This document shows, piece by piece, positions 25,972-34,460 of a stretch of DNA of 64,000 nucleotides. This DNA is from CAZKBP01 sp964551015. GTDB lineage: Bacteria > Bacteroidota > Bacteroidia > Cytophagales > Microscillaceae. Positions within the stretch are counted from its first letter, which is position 1. Each line of letters starts with the position of its first letter. The translations under genes were made by a program, and so were the position numbers. The stretch covers positions 1 through 64,000 of the forward strand of contig CAZKBP010000021.1 in the NCBI GenBank assembly GCA_964551015.1, given 5' to 3'. Below the pieces are notes generated by a model, which did not search any database, was not told where the DNA came from, and saw only the letters and a program-made list of their open reading frames with translations.

Positions 25972-26910
25972 TTAGGGATGCAATTGAATAAACTGCTCGA
26001 TCAATGCGACCAAGGTCTGAGGAGCATCTTCTTGACAAAAATGACCCACGTTTTCTAGGGTCACAATTGGGGCTGTGGGAAATAAGCGACGAAAATCATC
26101 CATTACCAGACCGGGTGGCATAGCTTGGTCGGCTAAACCTTCGGCCAACATGGCGGGCTTTTTACGGATTTCGGCTAAGCCTGGCAATTTCATATTGGCT
26201 ACCACGTACTCGGTGATACGGCCTAAGGCTACATCCAACGGAAATTCAAACCCAGCTTTTTCTTCCCCTTCTCCCTCAAAAGGCAGAGAGTAGGCACGAA
26301 TCCACTCGGCATCCACTGCCTGAGAGTTGGTAAAATGAAGCTTTTTCATCACGCTCAAAACCGTACTGTCCAGATGGCGCATGGTGGCTTCGTAGGCTCC
26401 ATTGTCTTGCCCCTGAAGTACCCATTGGAACCAAGGCGAAGAGCGAAGACCCGGCACTTTCTCTTTGGATTCTGGTGCATCTTGCACGGCTTGTCCGTAG
26501 CCCAGCATTGTATTCATCAAACAAAATCGCTTGACCAGTTCAGGATGGTGAATCCCAAAGGCTCCCGCAATCGGCCCACCCCAGTCCTGCGCAACGAGAG
26601 TAATCTCTTTTAAGCCTAAGTCTTTGACCAAGGCAATCAGATTCTCCACGTGTGCTTGTAAAGTATAAGGCCTGTCTTGAGGCGTTTCGCTCTTACCAAA
26701 ACCCATATGATCGGGTACAATCACTCGGTAATTTTGGGATAGCTTGGGGATAAAATTTCGATAAAGGTAGCCCCAAGTAGGCTCTCCGTGTAGACAGATA
26801 ATTACTTCGCCTTCGCCTTCATCTACATAGTGCATTTTGAAGCCAGGTGCTTCGGAAAAATGCGCCTGAAAGGGAAAGGTTCCACCAAAAGTTTCTTCTG
26901 CTGGGATCAT
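25972..26910 (-). CDS. Haloalkane dehalogenase-like alpha/beta hydrolase
   Basis: A cytoplasmic hydrolase of 312 residues. The oxyanion motif HGEPTWGYLYR, the nucleophile elbow AQDWGGPIAG with Asp as nucleophile followed by Trp, the acid in GLADQAM and the catalytic His in VGHFCQED all match haloalkane dehalogenases and related Asp-nucleophile enzymes. The ATG at 26910 is chosen; a GTG at 26970 overlaps the SDR gene and adds 20 residues not typical of the family. The natural substrate is not deducible. It is the second gene of an operon with the FabG-like SDR. Confidence 0.85.
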   Translation of the reverse strand: MIPAEETFGGTFPFQAHFSEAPGFKMHYVDEGEGEVIICLHGEPTWGYLYRNFIPKLSQNYRVIVPDHMGFGKSETPQDRPYTLQAHVENLIALVKDLGLKEITLVAQDWGGPIAGAFGIHHPELVKRFCLMNTMLGYGQAVQDAPESKEKVPGLRSSPWFQWVLQGQDNGAYEATMRHLDSTVLSVMKKLHFTNSQAVDAEWIRAYSLPFEGEGEEKAGFEFPLDVALGRITEYVVANMKLPGLAEIRKKPAMLAEGLADQAMPPGLVMDDFRRLFPTAPIVTLENVGHFCQEDAPQTLVALIEQFIQLHP

Positions 26911-26947
26911 AAAGTTGTGCTTTAGGTTAGAAATGTAAGGCGATAGT

Positions 26948-27700
26948 TTATCCTCCCAACTCGGAGCCACCCGAAACCGTCAGGACTTGTCCGCTCACGT
27001 AGCCCGCTTCTTCACTGGCAAAAAATAGGGCGGCAAAGGCAATATCGGCAGGTACGCCAATACGACGCACGGGGATGCGTTGGATGGCTTGTTTGCGCAA
27101 CTCTTCGGGAATCGTGGCCAACATCTCCGTATCAATAGACCCGGGAGCAATGGCGTTCACCGTAATTTGATGCTTGCCTAGTTCTCTTCCCCATACTTTG
27201 GTCATCCCGATAACACCCGCTTTGGCGGCCACATAATTGGTCTGTCCGAAGTTTCCGTAAATTCCTACAATGGAGGAGAGATTAACGATGCGTCCGTAGT
27301 TAGCTTCTATCATGGCGGGAATCACGGCTTTGGCACAATTGAATACCCCCGTGAGATTGACATCGATGACTTGATCCCATTGTTCGGAAGTCATTTTTTT
27401 GAAAGAAGCATCTCTCACGATTCCGGCATTGTTGACCAGAATATCAATCTGCCCGTATTGATCTAAAACTTTTTGTGCTGCCGCTTGGGTAGAAGCGAGG
27501 TCGGTGATATTGACTTGGTCTGTCCAGTCAGCTTTGAGGCCTTCTTGGCGCAAGGTTTCTACCAAAGCTTGTGTTTTTTCTTTTTGGATGTCCCAAATAA
27601 CAACTTGCGCTCCTTCCTGAGCAAATTTTTCTACGATGCCTCGGCCAATTCCTTGAGCACCTCCTGTAACGATCGCCACACGATTTTCTAATGATTTCAT
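26948..27700 (-). CDS. FabG-like SDR 3-oxoacyl reductase
   Basis: An NAD(P)-dependent short-chain dehydrogenase of 250 residues. It has the nucleotide-binding TGGAQGIG (12-19), the NNAG motif, and the Ser, Tyr and Lys active site (NLSSIVG with YVAAKAG), then NAIAPGSIDTEM and a C-terminal GGSELGG. The closest types are 3-oxoacyl-ACP or acetoacetyl-CoA reductases. It is first in an operon with the dehalogenase-like gene. A perfect 9-bp dyad lies 53 bp upstream. Confidence 0.9.
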   Translation of the reverse strand: MKSLENRVAIVTGGAQGIGRGIVEKFAQEGAQVVIWDIQKEKTQALVETLRQEGLKADWTDQVNITDLASTQAAAQKVLDQYGQIDILVNNAGIVRDASFKKMTSEQWDQVIDVNLTGVFNCAKAVIPAMIEANYGRIVNLSSIVGIYGNFGQTNYVAAKAGVIGMTKVWGRELGKHQITVNAIAPGSIDTEMLATIPEELRKQAIQRIPVRRIGVPADIAFAALFFASEEAGYVSGQVLTVSGGSELGG

Positions 27701-27752
27701 AATTTTCTAGATTTAGTGTAAATTTCAGCCTTGCGTCTTGGGCAGGGCAGTG

Positions 27753-27773
27753 ATTATCTAAGCATTAGATAAT
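27753..27773. promoter_or_regulatory. Perfect 9-bp dyad upstream of the SDR-dehalogenase operon
   Basis: ATTATCTAA-GCA-TTAGATAAT is an exact inverted repeat with a 3-nt centre, 53-73 bp before the SDR start. It could be an operator. No regulator gene lies next to it. Confidence 0.45.
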
Positions 27774-27863
27774 TTTGGAATCCAATATAAGGCAATCTCG
27801 ATAAAATATACCAAGCCCTTTTCTAAAAAAATACAAATCTTAGACTTCTTCATTACAAAAAAA

Positions 27864-27887
27864 CCGACTCAGAATAATCCGAGTCGG
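27864..27887 (-). terminator. Intrinsic terminator of the acidic-protein gene
   Basis: CCGACTC (27864-27870) pairs with GAGTCGG (27881-27887), loop about 10 nt. The minus strand continues with a run of seven T. It lies about 30 bp past the stop codon of the gene at 27917. Confidence 0.85.
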
Positions 27888-27916
27888 CTTTTTGGGGTAA
27901 ATTGAGTAGATATGAA

Positions 27917-29185
27917 TTAGTTGTGATATTTATCCTCGTTGTTTAGGTTCCAGAGGTTGTTACCCATTTCTTGCTTACTGATTTTTTCCTCGTAATCCGT
28001 ATGCTGTTCTTCTTCGGAGAGAAAGTTGATCTCTTTTTTTTCTTCTTCAGAATGCGCGGTCGTAAACGAGTCTTCCTGATTTTCACCCTGTTCTTTCTTG
28101 GCTCCTTGCATCTTGTGGAATAATTGCTTGAAAAGCTCTTGATCTTCTTCATTTAGATTGTCTAAATTGTCTAAGAGCTTGGGGTTATTTTCGGAGGCAT
28201 GGGCAGAGACAGAAGCTGCTTGGTCTTCATCTGTTTTATCTAAATCTGGTTTAGAATCAGGTAATGGATTCCCCAGATTTGCTCGAGCCTGCTCATTGTT
28301 AATCAAAAGCTTAGGCTCTGGAATCATCAGCGTACGAGGGTCATTCCAGCTTTCTTTTTCCATCTCGGCAATGATGGCTCCGGCGGCAATGAATTTGGTA
28401 GTCCCTTGATGAATATTTCTTTTGAAAATTTCAGCTTGCTCTTCGCCCAGAGTGGCATCCTCTCGCATTTCATCTAATTGGTGAATCACGGGAAGGGATT
28501 GTTTCACGAGATCAATCCGCTCATCAAATTTTCTTTCTCGGTAGTAAAGCGTGCTATTCCAGATGGCTAAAATTAGCTTACGAACTTCCTTGATGACGGA
28601 CTTTGTGCCCAGCAGCTCAAAAGACTTATCGCGTCCCGAGTCCATTCCCACGATACTCAAATCTTCTGACGAAAGGTCTTGCATTTCGGCAAAAGTTCGG
28701 TAGAATAAACTTACTGCCTCGAGGGCATTGGTCAGGCGCTCTGGTGAAGAGAACTGTCCCGTCTGTTCTGGAAGTAAGAGTCCTAAAATTTCTTTATCGG
28801 GGTGCTTGGCGATTTGATCTCGGTCGTAGGTTTTGGCAATCAAGTCCGTAACTTTGGGAAGAAAAAGAAGCGTGTTCTCGATGTTACGAGTCAGGTGATT
28901 GAGATCCGCTGTTTTCTCGGGGTCGTAGATCAATTGTGCCCATTTTTTGGGGTCTTCCAAGCCCTCCAAGCCCATTACTTTGATGATGTACTTTTCTACC
29001 TCTCCTAAGCGAGCATAGTAGATAGAGTAATTATTGAGGGAGATCAGTAATTCTTCAAAATTAAAAGTGGCTTTTTCGTTTTCTTCACGGTGATTTCTTA
29101 GGAGTCTTAAAGAATCTAATAATTTAGATTGAGCTAAAATTTTATTGAGATTAGCTACACCGTCAATAATATCGGCTCTTTTCAT
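27917..29185 (-). CDS. Hypothetical protein with acidic disordered C terminus
   Basis: A 422-residue cytoplasmic protein without signal peptide or membrane segments. The first 300 residues look helical (repeated Leu-rich stretches such as LNNYSIYYARLGEVEKYIIKV), and the last 120 are Glu/Asp/Gln-rich and probably unstructured. I recognise no family. It is monocistronic with its own terminator. Confidence 0.65.
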   Translation of the reverse strand: MKRADIIDGVANLNKILAQSKLLDSLRLLRNHREENEKATFNFEELLISLNNYSIYYARLGEVEKYIIKVMGLEGLEDPKKWAQLIYDPEKTADLNHLTRNIENTLLFLPKVTDLIAKTYDRDQIAKHPDKEILGLLLPEQTGQFSSPERLTNALEAVSLFYRTFAEMQDLSSEDLSIVGMDSGRDKSFELLGTKSVIKEVRKLILAIWNSTLYYRERKFDERIDLVKQSLPVIHQLDEMREDATLGEEQAEIFKRNIHQGTTKFIAAGAIIAEMEKESWNDPRTLMIPEPKLLINNEQARANLGNPLPDSKPDLDKTDEDQAASVSAHASENNPKLLDNLDNLNEEDQELFKQLFHKMQGAKKEQGENQEDSFTTAHSEEEKKEINFLSEEEQHTDYEEKISKQEMGNNLWNLNNEDKYHN

Positions 29186-29806
29186 AAAGAGTTGATTTAT
29201 AAGGTTTATGAACTAAGTATTTACAGTCAGTCTAGCACAGGGGAATGAAACTCCAAGACTCAGGACTTTTCAAAAGATGATTTCGCTGAATGACAGAATC
29301 AAGTCGATTTTCTGAAACTTTTTTGGGTTCAAATGTCTTACCTTGACCGCTAATTTGTGTGTGGATGTTACACAGGGAGGTTCTATAATTGTGCCAGCTT
29401 CGAGCTAAAAATTACACGTTTCTTTGAAAAAGAAGACTCTGTAATAAATTGAGAGAAATCCTATTATTCTATTTGATAAATTATGATCTGAAAGCCTAAC
29501 CTCGGCTCGTGGTACAGCCTGAGTATATATCCATTTGCAGAAGCAAGCAAGGCTTAGTAACCTACTTATCATCACTGATTGGAATATACTCCTTCTCTAT
29601 CATCCTGAACTCGTTGGCAGTCTCGACAGGAGAGGTTCCCCGAAATCCGGCTCTTCACGACAAGACTCTTCACAGGCTGATAAGGAGGAAGAGAAAAAAA
29701 TAGAGGAACATCCAGATTTCTGGATTAGTAGGATAATTACTTTCAAGAAAATAAAGCCCGAATGAGGTAAGCAAGCTACTTCATTCGGACTTCGTTGCTC
29801 CTTACT
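29186..29806. other. Intergenic region without a supported gene
   Basis: The 620 bp hold two short plus-strand frames (29509-29703 and 29535-29765), but the part ATCATCCTGAACTCGTTGG resembles common intergenic repeat text and neither frame has a family. The only supported element is the GNAT terminator at 29758-29788. Confidence 0.45.
29758..29788 (-). terminator. Intrinsic terminator of the GNAT gene
   Basis: CCGAATGAGGTA (29758-29769) and TACTTCATTCGG (29777-29788) pair in 11 of 12 positions with a 7-nt loop. On the minus strand the sequence GGCTTTATTTTC follows. It lies 19 bp past the GNAT stop codon. Confidence 0.75.
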
Positions 29807-30400
29807 TTAGCCTAATAATGGAATTTTTCGAACCGGGAAGAGGAGATTGGATTTTAAGCTTTTCCATTCGTATTTCACTTCTAAGTAAGTTTTACCTCCA
29901 ACCAGTTGTTCTTCTTCACTATCTGCCATCAACTGTGCTCCCATATGCTCATAGAATCCTCTTCCGCGATAGTTATCCGCTAGTACGCCTACAAACATCG
30001 CCTCGAAGCCTCGATCTACGGCAGCCTGTCCACAGGCTAGTAATAAGCGTTTGCCGATCCCTTCTCCAAAAAAGTCGGGTTCTACATAAATCGCGTAGAG
30101 TTCGGCGTGATCTTCTAATTGCTCCTCTTTCATATTTCTAGAAGAGCCATAGAAGGCAAATCCAGCTATGTGTCCATTTTTACGGGCAATAAAGATTCCT
30201 TCTCTTTCTTTCCCTCCCAAGCGAGCTTCCCAAAGCTCTTGTTGTCGGTCCAAATTTAATTCATCGTCTAGATAACTACGATGTATAATGTGCTGATAGG
30301 CGATTCGCCAGGAGCGTATCTGAATCCAAGCGATGGCTTCTGCATCCTCGGGCTGCGCTTGAAACACGCTAATTGCTGATTTATAAGTTTTAGCTGTCAA
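29807..30400 (-). CDS. GNAT-family N-acetyltransferase
   Basis: A 197-residue acetyl-CoA-dependent acetyltransferase. The acetyl-CoA binding loop is visible in AIYVEPDFFGEGIGKRLL, and the ADNYRGRGFYEHMGA strand is typical of motif B. The start is a TTG because a TAA stands two codons upstream in frame and no ATG occurs before residue 90. The substrate is unknown. It is separated from the symporter gene by about 110 bp. Confidence 0.82.
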   Translation of the reverse strand: MTAKTYKSAISVFQAQPEDAEAIAWIQIRSWRIAYQHIIHRSYLDDELNLDRQQELWEARLGGKEREGIFIARKNGHIAGFAFYGSSRNMKEEQLEDHAELYAIYVEPDFFGEGIGKRLLLACGQAAVDRGFEAMFVGVLADNYRGRGFYEHMGAQLMADSEEEQLVGGKTYLEVKYEWKSLKSNLLFPVRKIPLLG

Positions 30401-30513
30401 GGTTTATCAGGATAAAATTTGAAAAATAATTGATCATCTCGAGTGCTTAACGTGCTGTTCGCCGAAACTAAGCAGTCATGCTAAGGCATTCAAAGTTAAT
30501 CAAAACCCCTATG

Positions 30514-32202
30514 CTACCAAAATACTGCATACAGAATGGCTAAAAACACAAAGATAAAAATCGATACCAAATTAAAAATTTGATCGGTCTGAAATAGTTC
30601 TTTACGTAAGGTAATGCCATTAGGATCATTCTTGCCCTGATTATCCAAGTAGCTCACCACTACGATCACCAGCATGCTCAACAAACAAGTCCAGAGCATC
30701 TGTGCCATAAAGGGTAATTCTGGAAAGAGGGGACTATCAATCCACTCGTTGGGCCCTACCTTGAAATAAATAGCAATCGGAATAGAAAGCACTACCCCCC
30801 AAATGGCCGCACGGTTGGTAGCTTTTTTCCAGAAAAGCCCCATTAAGAACACCGCCAAAATACCCGGACTGACCACGCCCGTGTACTCTTGAATATATTG
30901 AAAGACTTGCCCCAAATTACTCAATTGTGGAGCCAAGAAGGCCGCGATGACCAAAGAAATTGCCGCTGTACTTCTTCCTACCAAGACCATTTGCGACTCA
31001 GAAGCGGCTGGATTGAGGTAGGGTCTGTAAATATCCATCGTAAAAATGGTAGAAGTAGAATTAAGCATAGAAGCCATCGAGGAGACAATGGCCGCTACCA
31101 AGGCGGCGATAATCAAGCCTTTCAGCCCACTGGGTACATATTGATTAATCAGCCAGGGGAAGGCATTGTCATTGACAATATTTTGCGTTTCAGGATTTAC
31201 AAAAGCACGGGGCAGTTCACTTCTAATCAGTTCACCGCCAGCATCGGCATTTAGTACATAAGCAATGATGCCCGGAATGACGACGATCAGTGGAATGAGC
31301 ATTTTCAAGAAACTAGCGAATACAATTCCGCGCTGGGCTTCTTTCAGACTCTTGGCCGCAAGGGTTCTTTGGATAATATATTGATTGAAACCCCAATAGT
31401 AGAGATTCGCTACCCAAATCCCACCAATAATCACGTGTAGGCCGGGCAAATCCCACCAAGCATCTTTTTCATTGGGGGTAATAATCTCTCCCTGGCTCAA
31501 GATCAGACTAAATTTCTCAGGAACTACCGCGTAGAGATATTCTATCCCGTTCCAAACGCCCCCGTTGGGAGCTACCGCATCCAAAGCGATAAAAGTAGTA
31601 ACCAACCCACCAAATACAAGTAAAACCACCTGCACCACATCCGTCCAAGCCACCGAAGAAAGTCCACCCCAAAGCGAATAAGACGCAGCGAATAAAGAGA
31701 GTCCAACAATACTAATGAGCATCAAAGAACCATCGCCTGTCCCAATGATCGTGTCCATGGCCTGCGCGCCCAAGAACATCACGGTGGTCAAGTTGACAAA
31801 CACGAAGAGAGCAATCCAGAAAACAGCTAGGATGGTTTTGAGGGTGGTACTAAATCTTTGCTCCACGAATTCGGGAATGGTAAATAAGCCTTTATCAATA
31901 AAAATAGGCAGGAAAAATTTGCCCACGATAATCAGAGTAATGGCCGCCATCCACTCGTAAGAGGCAATCGCCAGACCAATGGCAAAGCCCGAACCCGACA
32001 TACCAATAAACTGCTCGGCTGAGATATTAGCGGCGATCAGCGAGGCTCCTACGGCCCACCAAGTGAGCGTATTCCCCGCTAAGAAGTAATCTTTGGAGGT
32101 TTTCTTGGTGCCTTTTTTTCCTCTCGAGACCCAGTTGCCCATCCCGATAATAACGATGACATAGACGACAAATACGGTGATATCCAGTGTAGATAGTTTC
32201 AT
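30514..32202 (-). CDS. vSGLT-like Na+/sugar symporter (SSS family)
   Basis: An inner-membrane sodium:solute symporter of 562 residues with about 14 helices. It is strikingly close to the Vibrio galactose transporter vSGLT: NISAEQFIGMSGSG, ASYEWM, IGGIWVANLYYWGFNQYII, the following QRTLAAKS, SMLNSTSTIFTMDIY and IQEYTGVVSPGILAVFL. The conserved substrate and Na+ site residues around these motifs seem intact. It would import galactose or glucose with Na+. It is transcribed alone. Confidence 0.93.
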   Translation of the reverse strand: MKLSTLDITVFVVYVIVIIGMGNWVSRGKKGTKKTSKDYFLAGNTLTWWAVGASLIAANISAEQFIGMSGSGFAIGLAIASYEWMAAITLIIVGKFFLPIFIDKGLFTIPEFVEQRFSTTLKTILAVFWIALFVFVNLTTVMFLGAQAMDTIIGTGDGSLMLISIVGLSLFAASYSLWGGLSSVAWTDVVQVVLLVFGGLVTTFIALDAVAPNGGVWNGIEYLYAVVPEKFSLILSQGEIITPNEKDAWWDLPGLHVIIGGIWVANLYYWGFNQYIIQRTLAAKSLKEAQRGIVFASFLKMLIPLIVVIPGIIAYVLNADAGGELIRSELPRAFVNPETQNIVNDNAFPWLINQYVPSGLKGLIIAALVAAIVSSMASMLNSTSTIFTMDIYRPYLNPAASESQMVLVGRSTAAISLVIAAFLAPQLSNLGQVFQYIQEYTGVVSPGILAVFLMGLFWKKATNRAAIWGVVLSIPIAIYFKVGPNEWIDSPLFPELPFMAQMLWTCLLSMLVIVVVSYLDNQGKNDPNGITLRKELFQTDQIFNLVSIFIFVFLAILYAVFW

Positions 32203-32394
32203 AGATTTGAATTAGTCAAACAGTGTTTTATTTTTTGTTTTGGTGGATGTTTTTACATTAAAAATCTCCGAATATTACAGCTTTATGATGAATAATCCAT
32301 AATTGACCGCTGAAATTTCGAGCTGTCTGGTTTTTTTCGTAGGCAACCAAAGCCTTCCGCCTCCACGTAATGGCTACAAAACACCTCAAAATCC

Positions 32395-32898
32395 ATGAAA
32401 AACCTATTAAATTTTTGCTTCTTAACACTTATCCTCTTCTCCTGCACTGATGCTCAGAACAGCCCCTCACCTGAAAAATCAGAGGATGCACCCAAGGACG
32501 AATATTTGGTTTTTGGGAGATTTTTTGGCTTCTGTAGCGGAGAAACTTGTATCGAGATCTACAAAATTGAAGATGCTAAGCTTTATGAAGACACGCTAGA
32601 TCAATATCCTAGCTCAGCCCAAGCCTATGCGGGAAAATTTGTAGCACTCAGCCAAGATCAGTATGAAGTGGTGAAAGACTTGCTCGCTCAGGTTCCCTCT
32701 GAGCTATTAGCAGAAAATGCTACTTTCATCGGCTCCCCCGACGCAGCCGACGGGGGTGGTTTCTACGTATCGTTGGTAGATGAACGTGGGCAAGTAAAAT
32801 TTTGGTTGATTGATCGTGTGCGGAGCAATATCCCCGAGTACTTACACGGTTTTGCTGATTTATTAGATGCCCAAGTTGATCTTTTATCCCAAGAATAA
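32395..32898 (+). CDS. Lipoprotein of unknown function
   Basis: A 167-residue exported lipoprotein with lipobox LFSC (Cys at 17). A short polar linker leads to a domain containing two Cys in FCSGETC, possibly a disulphide, and ending in a helix (EYLHGFADLLDAQVDLL). No family is recognised. A good terminator follows at once. Confidence 0.7.
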   Translation: MKNLLNFCFLTLILFSCTDAQNSPSPEKSEDAPKDEYLVFGRFFGFCSGETCIEIYKIEDAKLYEDTLDQYPSSAQAYAGKFVALSQDQYEVVKDLLAQVPSELLAENATFIGSPDAADGGGFYVSLVDERGQVKFWLIDRVRSNIPEYLHGFADLLDAQVDLLSQE

Positions 32899-33257
32899 AC
32901 CCTAGCTCATGTAGTTGAGACCCATCTAATAGGTAGTTGCCCTCTTGACGGCAATTGCCTATTTTTTTAGAATTTTGTTTAAATGCTTCCTGCTTGCTAT
33001 TTGCTTCTAAATGTGCTCACGCCAACACAGTGATTTCCTAGCCTAAAACTATCCAGACTGGTCTACTAACCTATACCGATGAGTTTTGCCCTAAAGGCTG
33101 GCTCTCTTCTTAGCAAAACCCAGTAAACAAGGAACGCTTATCTCAATTCTTTCAAAATTTTCAAAAACTACTCGGCATTCCGATCATATTATTTTGATTA
33201 TTGCAGAAGTCCTATTATATTCATACAAAATACTAATCTACTAAAAAGAACACATCT
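32899..33257. other. Intergenic region with terminator
   Basis: No gene is seen. The terminator of the lipoprotein gene (32928-32963) lies at its left end. The right end before the acyl-CoA dehydrogenase operon is AT-rich without a clear promoter motif. Confidence 0.4.
32928..32963 (+). terminator. Intrinsic terminator of the lipoprotein gene
   Basis: AATAGG (32928-32933) and TTGCC (32937-32941) pair with GGCAA (32950-32954) and CCTATT (32958-32963), and seven T end the stem. It lies 30 bp past the lipoprotein stop codon. Confidence 0.82.
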
Positions 33258-34448
33258 ATGAGTGAAGTACAAACTGATGTGGCTACCTTCCGCTCGGAGG
33301 TAAGAGCCTGGCTCGAGGAAAACTGCCCCGAGTCCATGCGCCAGCCCATGAAAGACGAATCTGATTACTGCTGGGGCGGACGCAACGCCACTTTCAAAAA
33401 CGAAGATCAAAAAATCTGGCTCGAGCGCATGGTCGAGAAGGGCTGGACCGTGCCTACTTGGCCCCAAAAATACGGCGGAGCCGGACTCAGTAAAGAAGAA
33501 AATAAAATCCTCAAAGCGGAAATGGCTCGCCTCCACTGCCGTACGCCGCTCCACAGTTTTGGAATTTGGATGCTCGGTCCCGCCCTGCTGATGTACGGAA
33601 ACGAGGAGCAGAAAATGGAGCACCTACCTAAGATCGCCCGAGGAGAAATCCGCTGGTGCCAAGGCTACAGTGAACCCAGTGCCGGCTCTGACTTGGCTAG
33701 TTTGGCGACACGCGCCGAACTCCAAGGCAACCATTATCTCGTGAATGGCTCCAAAATCTGGACTTCTTATGCCGACGAGGCCGATTGGATTTTCTGCCTC
33801 GTTCGTACCAATCCCGAAGTCAAACACGGGGGCATTAGCTTCCTCTTGATTGATATGGCCTCCGATGGCGTGAGCACTTCTCCTATCAAATTGATCAGTG
33901 GGAAATCTCCCTTTTGCCAGACTTTCTTTGACAATGTAAAAGTGCCCACCGAGAATCTAATCGGCGAAGAAAACGCGGGCTGGACCGTGGCCAAGTACTT
34001 ACTCCAGCACGAGCGCGATATGATCGGTGCTTCTTACACGGCGGGTGAAGAAAAAGCCTTGCACGACATGGCCTTAGAGCAATTGGGTTTGGAAAATGGC
34101 AAACTCGCTGACCCCGTACTTCGCCGTGAAGTAGCTCATCTGGAAATGGATTTGATGGCTCACCAATTCAACATCGAGCGTGGGATGGACGAGGCCAAAG
34201 CCGGACAAGGCATGGGAGCCAAGTCTTCCATGTACAAGTATATCGGTAGCGAGCTAAATAAGCAAAAACACGAGGCTCTGGTTTCTCTGCACGGGAGCTA
34301 CGGACTCGGCTGGGAAGGCGAGGAGTTTAATGAAGGCGACCTCTCTCGCAAGTGGCTCCGTACCAAGGCCAACTCCATCGAGGGCGGAACCTCGGAAGTC
34401 CAACTCAATATCATCTCCAAACACATTTTGGCACTCCCCGGCCGCTAA
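33258..34448 (+). CDS. Acyl-CoA dehydrogenase, subunit 1 of a heteromeric pair
   Basis: A flavoprotein of the acyl-CoA dehydrogenase family, 396 residues. The N-terminal and middle domains show EPSAGSDLASLATRAE and WTSYADEADWIFCLVRT, typical FAD/substrate contacts. The C-terminal end carries SIEGGTSEVQLNIIS, a flavin-binding motif, but the ERKQFG-type Arg motif found in ordinary members is missing. It lies 12 bp before a second acyl-CoA dehydrogenase gene that has the missing motif. The pair may form an alpha2beta2 enzyme, as in steroid side-chain degradation. The substrate is unknown. Confidence 0.88.
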   Translation: MSEVQTDVATFRSEVRAWLEENCPESMRQPMKDESDYCWGGRNATFKNEDQKIWLERMVEKGWTVPTWPQKYGGAGLSKEENKILKAEMARLHCRTPLHSFGIWMLGPALLMYGNEEQKMEHLPKIARGEIRWCQGYSEPSAGSDLASLATRAELQGNHYLVNGSKIWTSYADEADWIFCLVRTNPEVKHGGISFLLIDMASDGVSTSPIKLISGKSPFCQTFFDNVKVPTENLIGEENAGWTVAKYLLQHERDMIGASYTAGEEKALHDMALEQLGLENGKLADPVLRREVAHLEMDLMAHQFNIERGMDEAKAGQGMGAKSSMYKYIGSELNKQKHEALVSLHGSYGLGWEGEEFNEGDLSRKWLRTKANSIEGGTSEVQLNIISKHILALPGR

Positions 34449-34460
34449 ACCTGATTTACC

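Noticed and set aside
29509..29765. Two overlapping short plus-strand frames
   Set aside because: They cover repeat-like text (HPELVG type) and have no start signal or family.
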